Assembly (NCBI GenBank): GCA_946614405.1
Contig: CAMOGZ010000049.1
Location: 1 to 8,737, forward strand
Origin: an uncultured Eubacterium sp.
GTDB lineage: Bacteria; Bacillota; Clostridia; Peptostreptococcales; Anaerovoracaceae
Direction: 5' to 3'
DNA: 8,737 nucleotides
A program made the translations under genes and the position numbers. The first letter of the stretch is position 1. Each line of letters starts with the position of its first letter. Under the pieces are notes generated by a model. It was not told the origin of the DNA. It did not search any database and worked only from the letters and a program-made list of their open reading frames with translations. Shown here in pieces: positions 1 to 5,144 of this stretch.

Positions 1-288
1 GGGATCTGCACCGGAGAACCCTGCCGCCAGATCAAGAATAAACTGTCCGATGAGCTTCTGCGCATCGAGGCAGAGAACGTCCGCGCCGTATCGGCACCAC
101 AGGTCATGGAGATCTCCATGAGCTCCCTGAAGAAGGCTATGGCCGACGGCGACATGGAAAACGGCGCCGTGATGGCGGGGCAGATCGCACCCCTCATCAA
201 GGAATCCCGCACCGTGCAGGAGATCATTGACGGCGTTCTGGCAGAAACCAGAGAAGTCCTGAATAAGATCAACGGTTTTGAACTTTAA
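1..288 (+). CDS. FabK/nitronate monooxygenase-like FMN enzyme, C-terminal part (5' end outside window)
   Basis: Frame 1 is open from the first base to TAA at 286-288, giving the last 95 residues of a longer protein. The text resembles the C-terminus of the FMN-dependent TIM-barrel family that includes enoyl-ACP reductase II (FabK) and nitronate monooxygenase. It has a TGEPCR..KNKL segment near the start, then GDMENGAVMAGQIA at residues 54-67 (the family's typical G-D-x-x-x-G-x-x-x-A-G-Q), then an amphipathic helix ending EVLNKINGFEL. Family members reduce enoyl thioesters with NADH or oxidise nitronates. The N-terminal FMN and catalytic regions are not visible, so the reaction cannot be assigned. 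The next gene starts 21 nt downstream with a strong RBS, so it is probably co-transcribed. Its neighbours suggest a flavin redox step in a catabolic pathway rather than housekeeping fatty acid synthesis. The family is fairly sure; the role is inferred. Confidence 0.75.
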   Translation, partial: GICTGEPCRQIKNKLSDELLRIEAENVRAVSAPQVMEISMSSLKKAMADGDMENGAVMAGQIAPLIKESRTVQEIIDGVLAETREVLNKINGFEL

Positions 289-295
289 ATAGAAC

Positions 296-301
296 AGGAG
301 G
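296..301 (+). promoter_or_regulatory. Ribosome binding site of the PhlG-like hydrolase
   Basis: A perfect AGGAGG lies 8 nt before the ATG at 310. It sets that start over the in-frame ATG at 316. Confidence 0.8.
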
Positions 302-309
302 AGACGAAT

Positions 310-1125
310 ATGGATATGAGTAAACGAGTTCCGGTCACTGAGGAGGATAAGAAGAAGAGCTATTATAAGTTCTTTGAGCGCGAGATGGTTCCTCCGGCAC
401 CGGAGAAATTCGCCAAGATGGTACAGGGTCCCATCACCCCGGATAAGGCTCTGCCGTTCCATGAGAGAAACAGACTCTTTGAGCCGGGCTACCTGGAAGA
501 GGAAGTGGGCTGGTGCGTTATGCCGGATGGAACCGGATACCTGGCCAACCTGACCCAGATGCCGGGCGTCACCACCGAGATGTTCGACTGGTTCTTCGCA
601 TGGCACGGTCTGGACAACCTGAGATATAAGATCTGGGATCCGGAAGATCACTATGAGGCAGTGACCCAGAACCGCATCAAGGCTCTGGATCCGGATCTGA
701 CATATAAAGAAAAACTCTGGGATACCACCCATGAGATCCTGGAAGACACCGGTATGGGCCCGGATCACATCGTGATCAACTTCAAGCACCCGGGCAACAT
801 GGGCTTCAAGAGTGAGCTCATCGGAACCCCGGCATGCTCCAGCATCGTCTGCGGTAAGGGATTCGGCAAAGGCCAGCCGCCATTTGCTCTTCCGAAAACC
901 TTCATGACACACTTTGTTCGCGAGATCGAGGGAGGCATCGAACTCCGCTCCCGCTTCTGGATGGGATGGACCTATGAGAATGGCAAAGACGTGAAGGATC
1001 TGCCGGACGGCATGCGGTTCCCGGACATGGCGCCGATGTCCCTGGCACTCCACAACATCAAAGAATTCACCAACCTGGCAGCGATCCTGCCCGAACTGTT
1101 TGAAGAAGAAAAGAATAATTGGTAG
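310..1125 (+). CDS. DAPG hydrolase (PhlG)/phloretin hydrolase family protein
   Basis: This is a 271-residue soluble protein with no signal peptide. It resembles the zinc-dependent family of PhlG (2,4-diacetylphloroglucinol hydrolase) and Eubacterium ramulus phloretin hydrolase, which hydrolyse the C-C bond between a phenolic ring and an acyl carbon. The length fits the family. Near the C-terminus the segment SLALHNIKEFTNLA (244-257) supplies His248 and Glu252. This H-x3-E pair matches the spacing of PhlG zinc ligands His270/Glu274. His99 (FFAWHGL) and a Glu in THEILED (142 or 145) are candidates for the other two ligands. The block THFVREIEGGIELRSRFWMGW at 200-220, with His201, looks like the conserved core strand of the fold. 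It sits between a FabK-like flavoenzyme and a ferredoxin, so it probably supplies the hydrolytic step of a pathway otherwise made of redox enzymes. The natural substrate is unknown: flavonoid-derived dihydrochalcones, acylphloroglucinols or alicyclic beta-diketones are possible. The family call is good, the substrate is open. Confidence 0.82.
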   Translation: MDMSKRVPVTEEDKKKSYYKFFEREMVPPAPEKFAKMVQGPITPDKALPFHERNRLFEPGYLEEEVGWCVMPDGTGYLANLTQMPGVTTEMFDWFFAWHGLDNLRYKIWDPEDHYEAVTQNRIKALDPDLTYKEKLWDTTHEILEDTGMGPDHIVINFKHPGNMGFKSELIGTPACSSIVCGKGFGKGQPPFALPKTFMTHFVREIEGGIELRSRFWMGWTYENGKDVKDLPDGMRFPDMAPMSLALHNIKEFTNLAAILPELFEEEKNNW

Positions 1126-1129
1126 GAGG
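1124..1129 (+). promoter_or_regulatory. Ribosome binding site that fixes the ferredoxin start
   Basis: AGGAGG overlaps the stop codon of the hydrolase and lies 7 nt before the ATG at 1137. It rules out the upstream in-frame TTG at 1119, which would overlap the previous gene and has no RBS. Confidence 0.8.
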
Positions 1130-1136
1130 GAGAAGT

Positions 1137-1403
1137 ATGATTTACACGAACCATAAGATCGAGTTCGACGCTGAGAAATGCATAGGCTGCCAGATCTGTT
1201 ACAAAGCCTGCTTCGTTGATGTCATTCGCTGGGATGAAGAGGCTAAGAAGCCGATCTTCAAATATGTCGGAGACTGTGAGCACTGCAACTACTGCGAGAT
1301 CAAGTGCCCGGTGGGCGCCGTAAAGGTGATCCCGGACTTTTCAAGCCAGAGCTTCCGCCAGACCTTCGACATTTATTCCAAGAATAACACCAGCCTGAGA
1401 TAG
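1137..1403 (+). CDS. 2[4Fe-4S] ferredoxin-type electron transfer subunit
   Basis: This 88-residue protein has two complete cysteine motifs. They are C15-x2-C18-x2-C21-x3-C25 followed by a residue other than Pro, and C47-x2-C50-x2-C53-x3-C57-Pro. By the usual pattern of bacterial ferredoxins, C15/C18/C21/C57 bind one cubane and C47/C50/C53/C25 the other. About 21 residues separate the two motifs, and a tail of about 30 residues (VGAVKVIPDFSS onward) follows. This is longer than a minimal clostridial ferredoxin and may dock on a partner. The flavoprotein gene starts 14 nt downstream, so this is probably its dedicated electron-transfer subunit. The pair recalls AprB/AprA of adenylylsulfate reductase, but AprB has a longer tail and the flavoprotein lacks a convincing AprA signature. 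The protein is cytoplasmic and expected to be oxygen-labile. Cluster binding is very likely; the partner is inferred from adjacency. Confidence 0.88.
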   Translation: MIYTNHKIEFDAEKCIGCQICYKACFVDVIRWDEEAKKPIFKYVGDCEHCNYCEIKCPVGAVKVIPDFSSQSFRQTFDIYSKNNTSLR

Positions 1404-1417
1404 AGAGGAGAGAAACG

Positions 1418-3109
1418 ATGCAGAAACAGGAATTCAAAACTGAAAAAATGTCCGCGGATATCCTCATTATCGGAGGAGGGATCGCAGGACTGACTGCGGC
1501 TGTCGCTGCCAAGGAAAAGAATCCGGATGTGGATATTCTGATCGTGGAGAAGCAGACGGCCGGATACTCCGGAAAGGCCAACAAGGGCGGCGGCGTTCTC
1601 CAGTACTTCGATCTGGAGAAGGTGACTCCGGAGATGTTCAATGAATATCACGCTTTCACCATCGGCGGTTTTCTGGCCAATCAGAACCTGCTGAAGAAAT
1701 ACGTTGCCATGAATAACGAGATGCTGGACCGGCTGGAGCGCTGGGGCGTCAATGTTCCGAAGAACCGCATCCCCACGGGTCCGCTGACCTACATGGTAGG
1801 ACTGGATCTGGACATCACCATCAAGATGCGCAAGAAGGCAGAGTCCCTGGGCGTCCGTTTCCTGGATAAGACCACCATATCCGACCTTCTGACCAACGAT
1901 GGCAAGATCGCCGGCGCTGTTGGCTACAGCATCCTGGACGGAACCTTCTACGTATTCGAAGGCAAGACCGTGATCCTTTGTACCGGAAGCCAGAACTACC
2001 GTATCGGCTCCATGTGGAGTAACGGAAGAGGCGACGGATTCCACGCAGCATACCGTGCCGGAGCGCAGATGAGAAATCCGGAGTTCGGAAACTTCGCTCA
2101 GTTCTTCCGTGTCAACAGCAACCGTGAGTGCGTGTTCTGCGAGAACGTGCTGTACGATGCTTATGGCCAGAATCTGACCAAGAACTTCCGCCGTTTCCCG
2201 GAGCCGGATATCACCTCCAGCGCTGTTGCTGAGTGGTACAACCAGGTATCCGCAGGAAGAGGCCCGATCTACGTACATCCTCATGAAAGTGAACTCACAG
2301 ATAATGAGACCATGATGTTCTATGCATGGGAGCGCCCCTACGGCCTGAAGTTCTGGCAGACTGACTTTGAGAAGGATCTGACTGTCGATAAAGAAGTCAA
2401 TGGAGGATACGAGGTCGTTCCGGGCTTTGTGGGCGAGCAGTCCCCGGTCAAGGTCGATGAATCCATGGAGACCACCATCGACGGCATGTTCGCTGCCGGT
2501 GACGTCTGCTACGACGGTTCCTGCGCACCTGGCGCTGTTCCGGCTCCTCCGGGAAGAAACAGAGGCTCCGGCATCCTGAACGCCGTATTTGCCGGCATCG
2601 TCAGCGGTGAGGAAGCAGCTGTGAAGGCCGCTGCAGTACCTCAGCAGCCCATCGATGAGGCCATGGTGGCAGAGATGAAGGAAGCAGCCTACGCTCCGCT
2701 GTTCCGTGAGGAAGGCTACGAGGCTGTGGAAGTCGTCGACAAAGTACAGGACATCATGTGCCCGATGGAAAACTCCGTCTACATGAGCCAGCACCGTATC
2801 GACATCTGCCTGCGGAAACTGGAGAAGGTGAAGGAAATGCTGCCGAAACTGAAGGCAGAGGATTTCCACTACCTGGTGGCATGCCATGAGGCAGAGGCCA
2901 TGGTCTTCTCAGCAGAGATGCACTTCCGCGCAGCCAACATGAGAAAGGAATCCAGAGGATGGTTCCTCCGTGAGGATTACCCGCAGATGGATAACTCCAA
3001 CTGGCTGAAGTGGATCGTCGTGGAAAACGACAACGGCGAGATGAAATTCTCCACAGAGGATGTTCCAATCGATGATTATCCGGTGAAACCACCGCCATTC
3101 AACGGTTAA
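1418..3109 (+). CDS. FAD-dependent oxidoreductase, fumarate/succinate/APS reductase flavoprotein superfamily
   Basis: This protein has 563 residues and no signal peptide, so it is cytoplasmic. The N-terminal Rossmann motif is DILIIGGGIAGLTAA (14-28), with acidic Glu44 ending strand 2 (LIVEK) for the FAD ribose. ILCTGSQ (186-192) and GMFAAGDVC (356-364) are the further FAD contacts of the family. The C-terminal helical domain ends with ESRGWFLREDYP (511-522) and NWLKWIV, the usual SdhA/FrdA/AprA tail. Where FrdA has its dicarboxylate-binding His and Arg segment (HGANRLGS in Escherichia coli), this protein has a Pro-rich stretch, CAPGAVPAPPGRNRGSG (369-385), with no His, so fumarate is an unlikely substrate. 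A CxxC pair (C238, C241) lies in the middle domain. An RBS (AGGAG, 7 nt spacing) supports the ATG at 1418. The gene is last in its operon and followed by a terminator. It probably takes electrons from or gives them to the adjacent ferredoxin. Superfamily certain, substrate unknown. Confidence 0.88.
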   Translation: MQKQEFKTEKMSADILIIGGGIAGLTAAVAAKEKNPDVDILIVEKQTAGYSGKANKGGGVLQYFDLEKVTPEMFNEYHAFTIGGFLANQNLLKKYVAMNNEMLDRLERWGVNVPKNRIPTGPLTYMVGLDLDITIKMRKKAESLGVRFLDKTTISDLLTNDGKIAGAVGYSILDGTFYVFEGKTVILCTGSQNYRIGSMWSNGRGDGFHAAYRAGAQMRNPEFGNFAQFFRVNSNRECVFCENVLYDAYGQNLTKNFRRFPEPDITSSAVAEWYNQVSAGRGPIYVHPHESELTDNETMMFYAWERPYGLKFWQTDFEKDLTVDKEVNGGYEVVPGFVGEQSPVKVDESMETTIDGMFAAGDVCYDGSCAPGAVPAPPGRNRGSGILNAVFAGIVSGEEAAVKAAAVPQQPIDEAMVAEMKEAAYAPLFREEGYEAVEVVDKVQDIMCPMENSVYMSQHRIDICLRKLEKVKEMLPKLKAEDFHYLVACHEAEAMVFSAEMHFRAANMRKESRGWFLREDYPQMDNSNWLKWIVVENDNGEMKFSTEDVPIDDYPVKPPPFNG

Positions 3110-3127
3110 ACATCATTATGTACCCTG

Positions 3128-3164
3128 AAGGCAGCCCGCTCCGGCGTGGCTGCCTTTCCTTTTT
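3128..3164 (+). terminator. Rho-independent terminator of the hydrolase-flavoprotein operon
   Basis: A perfect 9-bp stem AAGGCAGCC (3128-3136) / GGCTGCCTT (3148-3156) encloses an 11-nt loop and is followed by a T-rich run ending in TTTTT (3160-3164). It lies 18 nt after the flavoprotein stop codon. Confidence 0.88.
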
Positions 3165-3165
3165 G

Positions 3166-3194
3166 TTGCGGCACTTATACACGTATGGTATAAT
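3166..3194 (+). promoter_or_regulatory. SigA-type promoter of the B-repeat lipoprotein
   Basis: TTGCGG (-35, 3166-3171) and a consensus TATAAT (-10, 3189-3194) are separated by exactly 17 bp. The start codon is 34 nt downstream of the -10. The -35 is a partial match, only TTG being conserved. Confidence 0.7.
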
Positions 3195-3228
3195 TTGACT
3201 GTCAATATTTGAGGAAAAGGAGGAAAGC

Positions 3229-3615
3229 ATGAAGAAGAGGATCTTTAGTGTTCTGTTGGCAGCAGTTCTGGTGTTCGCTTTGACTGCTTGTGGCGGCAGC
3301 GATGATGCAGAGGCTGCCAAGGAAGCAGAGCAGGCTGTGGAAAATGTCAACGTGGTCCTGATCAACACTGATGGATTGGGACAGATCGCTTCTGCGGCGG
3401 AAGGGGAGGAAATAGAATTCAGTGACGAAACACCGATGTCTTCGGCTCAGCTGAACGTGCCGGAGGGCGATTCCTACACCATCGCGGCCAAGCCTGACAA
3501 GGGCTGGAAGTTCGTGAAATGGACAGAGAATGGAGAGGACTTCTCCACAGATGAGGAGATCGTGGTGACCCCGGAAGACGATGCGACCTATGTGGCTGTA
3601 TTCGAGGAAGAGTAA
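3229..3615 (+). CDS. Small lipoprotein with a single InlB B-repeat-like domain
   Basis: This protein has 128 residues. Residues 1-20 form a lipoprotein signal peptide (MKKR, hydrophobic core, then LTAC lipobox with Cys21), so it should be lipid-anchored on the outer face of the membrane. An Ala/Glu-rich spacer (about 22-40) follows. Residues 82-126 match the divergent InlB B-repeat pattern: YTIAAKPDKGWKFVKWTENG, a polar turn, then VTPEDDATYVAVFEE. These small beta-rich modules usually occur as tandem repeats in large surface proteins of Firmicutes, so a single copy on a short lipoprotein is unusual. The start is fixed by AGGAGG (3218-3223) 5 nt before the ATG. It has its own promoter and a terminator on each side, so it is probably a monocistronic transcript. 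No enzymatic motif is seen, and the function is unknown. Confidence 0.85.
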   Translation: MKKRIFSVLLAAVLVFALTACGGSDDAEAAKEAEQAVENVNVVLINTDGLGQIASAAEGEEIEFSDETPMSSAQLNVPEGDSYTIAAKPDKGWKFVKWTENGEDFSTDEEIVVTPEDDATYVAVFEEE

Positions 3616-3634
3616 TCAGTATAGAAAGCAAAAG

Positions 3635-3672
3635 AAAACAGGACATGAGTCAGATCTCGTGTCCTGTTTTTT
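3635..3672. terminator. Bidirectional terminator between convergent genes
   Basis: A 15-bp stem pairs AAAACAGGACATGAG (3635-3649) with CTCGTGTCCTGTTTT (3656-3670), with one G-U wobble on the plus-strand RNA and a 6-nt loop. A T-run ends it on the + strand (3667-3672), and the A-run on the left arm gives TTTT on the - strand. It can end the lipoprotein transcript from the left and the YczE-type transcript from the right. Confidence 0.9.
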
Positions 3673-3680
3673 ACCTAAGT

Positions 3681-4313
3681 CTAGTCCATCACCTTGTCCA
3701 GTACCTTGGTAAAGAGGCGGACGATGTAGCCGGAGATGATGGCGGCGATGATGGTTCCTTCTCTGACGCCGTAGAGTCCGTGGCGCAGGGGCAGGATGAT
3801 GGCGATGGCGATGGCCACCATGGTGCAGTCGGTGATGGTCTTGATCAGGTCGAAAGACTTGCCCGCGCGGAGCGCGATGGCTTTGTTCAGGGCGTCCAGG
3901 GGCAGATAGATCAGGTCCACCTTGACCTCCAGGGCAATGGAGAAGGACAGAATCACGGTGCCCACCAGCAGCCACAAAATCTTCAGCCCGTAGCTTCCGA
4001 TGGGAAGGACCACCAGTACTCCCATGAAGAAGTCCACGAAATAGCTGAGGATCACTGCGGGAATGAGCTGAGTCAGCTGAAAGAGCTGAAAGTCTTTCCG
4101 CAGAAGCACCACCTGAAGTGCCATCTGGATCAGGCTCAGAACGAAGAGATACTCTCCGATGGTGAACCGGTCGTATACGATGGACAGAACGTTAGGGATG
4201 CTGGTGGCCGGGACGGTGCCCAGCATGGCGGTGGTGATGAATGCGACCCCGAGTGCGTTCAGGATCACGGCGATGATAGTCAGTGCCCAGCGGGCAGCGA
4301 TATTGTTATTCAT
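3681..4313 (-). CDS. YczE/YyaS/YitT-type (DUF6198-like) integral membrane protein
   Basis: This is a 210-residue, very hydrophobic protein. Likely membrane spans lie near residues 9-31, 53-71, 82-105, 109-129, 158-175 and 184-203. Features typical of the family are the first helix ending in an LGVAF...AMLGTVP turn, the FFMGVL segment (95-100), and a middle stretch EVKVDLIYLPLDALNKAIA (129-147) leading to the last helices. Proteins of this group have no established biochemical role; transport or membrane regulation is often guessed. The ATG at 4313 is preferred over the one at 4325, because GGAG (4320-4323) lies 6 nt upstream of it and falls inside the longer reading frame. The gene is monocistronic, with its own promoter (4353-4381) and the shared terminator at 3635-3672. 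It is transcribed divergently from the cyclophilin gene. Family call moderate to good, function unknown. Confidence 0.82.
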   Translation of the reverse strand: MNNNIAARWALTIIAVILNALGVAFITTAMLGTVPATSIPNVLSIVYDRFTIGEYLFVLSLIQMALQVVLLRKDFQLFQLTQLIPAVILSYFVDFFMGVLVVLPIGSYGLKILWLLVGTVILSFSIALEVKVDLIYLPLDALNKAIALRAGKSFDLIKTITDCTMVAIAIAIILPLRHGLYGVREGTIIAAIISGYIVRLFTKVLDKVMD

Positions 4314-4319
4314 AGGTGT

Positions 4320-4323
4320 CTCC
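4320..4323 (-). promoter_or_regulatory. Ribosome binding site that decides the YczE-type start
   Basis: GGAG on the minus strand is 6 nt before the ATG at 4313. It overlaps codons 1-2 of the alternative start at 4325, which makes that longer start unlikely. Confidence 0.65.
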
Positions 4324-4352
4324 ATTTCGATTCAACAAAGTCGGTCTGTTTT

Positions 4353-4381
4353 TTTCTACCACAGAGTCGCAGAGATGTCAA
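4353..4381 (-). promoter_or_regulatory. Promoter of the YczE-type gene
   Basis: On the minus strand a consensus TTGACA (4381-4376) and TAGAAA (4358-4353) are 17 bp apart, upstream of the gene. The -35 is perfect and the -10 matches at four of six positions. Confidence 0.65.
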
Positions 4382-4404
4382 TAGAAGGCAGGGGATGGAT
4401 TGAT

Positions 4405-4433
4405 TTGACAGGCATCCTGTAGTAAAATATAAA
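4405..4433 (+). promoter_or_regulatory. SigA-type promoter of the cyclophilin gene
   Basis: A perfect TTGACA (4405-4410) and TATAAA (4428-4433) are separated by exactly 17 bp, 28 nt before the first start codon. Together with 4353-4381 it forms a divergent, non-overlapping promoter pair. It may also drive the downstream c-di-GMP gene, since no terminator is seen between the two. Confidence 0.8.
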
Positions 4434-4461
4434 GTGATATATTATAAGGAAAATGAGGTAA

Positions 4462-5082
4462 ATGAGGATGAAACAGATGATACGTAAATCAGCTGTTCTG
4501 CTGCTGATCGTCATGATGGCGGCTCTGGCAGGCTGCGGACAGAAGGAGAGCAGTGAGGAAAGCGCAGAGGCTAAGGCAGAGGGAATCGGCATCCACCACG
4601 TGGAGATCGCCATCGCAGACTATGGAACCGTGAAACTGGAACTGGACGGAGATACCGCCCCCATCACGGTCAAGAACTTCATGGATCTTGCGGAGTCCGG
4701 CTTCTATGACGGACTGACCTTCCACCGGATCATAGACGGATTCATGATCCAGGGCGGCGATCCGGAAGGGAACGGAAGCGGCGGATCCGACCAGAATATC
4801 AAAGGCGAATTCGCCTCCAACGGAGTGGAGAATGACATCAGCCATGTGAAGGGCGTGATCTCCATGGCAAGAGCACAGGATCCCGACAGCGCAAGCTCCC
4901 AGTTCTTCATCGTAGTGGAAGACAGTACCTTCCTGGACGGAGATTATGCGGCCTTCGGTCATGTGACGGAGGGTCAGGAGATCGTGGATAAGATCGCCAG
5001 CGACGCCAACCCGGTGGACGACAACGGAACCATTCAGCCGGAGGACCAGCCGGTGATCGAGAGTATCAAGGTGATCGACTAG
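4462..5082 (+). CDS. Lipoprotein peptidyl-prolyl cis-trans isomerase, cyclophilin type
   Basis: This 206-residue protein probably speeds proline cis-trans isomerisation in exported proteins at the outer face of the membrane. A lipoprotein signal peptide (RK, then LLLIVMMAALAGC) has its lipobox at 22-25, with Cys25 as the lipid anchor. A Glu/Ser/Ala-rich linker runs to about residue 40. The cyclophilin domain covers about 47-206 and keeps the core motifs FHRIIDGFMIQGGDP (87-101) and SSQFFI (145-150). By comparison with human CypA, Arg89, Phe94, Gln97 and Phe149 match catalytic and binding residues R55, F60, Q63 and F113. The CypA cyclosporin contact W121 is Phe157 here and H126 is Tyr162, as in many bacterial cyclophilins. 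The start is uncertain: in-frame ATGs at 4462, 4468 and 4477 all have GAGG- or AAGGA-like sequences upstream. The c-di-GMP gene follows after 62 nt. Confidence 0.92.
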   Translation: MRMKQMIRKSAVLLLIVMMAALAGCGQKESSEESAEAKAEGIGIHHVEIAIADYGTVKLELDGDTAPITVKNFMDLAESGFYDGLTFHRIIDGFMIQGGDPEGNGSGGSDQNIKGEFASNGVENDISHVKGVISMARAQDPDSASSQFFIVVEDSTFLDGDYAAFGHVTEGQEIVDKIASDANPVDDNGTIQPEDQPVIESIKVID

Positions 5083-5144
5083 ATAAGAGATAAGAGAGAA
5101 CGACTGTTATCGCAATGATAGGATGGAAAGGCGGACATAGTATC

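Noticed and set aside
1373..2887. A 504-codon open frame on the minus strand opposite the flavoprotein gene
   Set aside because: It lies fully antisense to a clear SdhA/FrdA-type gene, its translation is rich in His, Ser and Val with no recognisable domain, and no RBS supports it. Codon bias of the sense gene explains it.
1137..3109. Assignment of the pair as adenylylsulfate reductase AprBA
   Set aside because: The order and folds fit loosely, but the ferredoxin tail is short, no sulfate-reduction gene is near, and the neighbours are a C-C hydrolase and a FabK-like enzyme. Only the superfamily is claimed.
3645..4403. A 252-codon plus-strand frame across the YczE-type gene
   Set aside because: Its translation is low-complexity Asp/Gly/His/Gln text mirroring hydrophobic codons on the other strand. 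It also runs through the terminator and both divergent promoters.
4314..4461. Possible riboswitch (for example c-di-GMP type) upstream of the cyclophilin and c-di-GMP genes
   Set aside because: The + strand promoter leaves only about 28 nt of leader before the start codon, which is too short for a riboswitch, and no aptamer-like pairing was seen.
5081..5094. Tandem copy of AGATAAG after the cyclophilin stop codon
   Set aside because: Two 7-nt copies in an A/G-rich spacer are too short to call a functional repeat.
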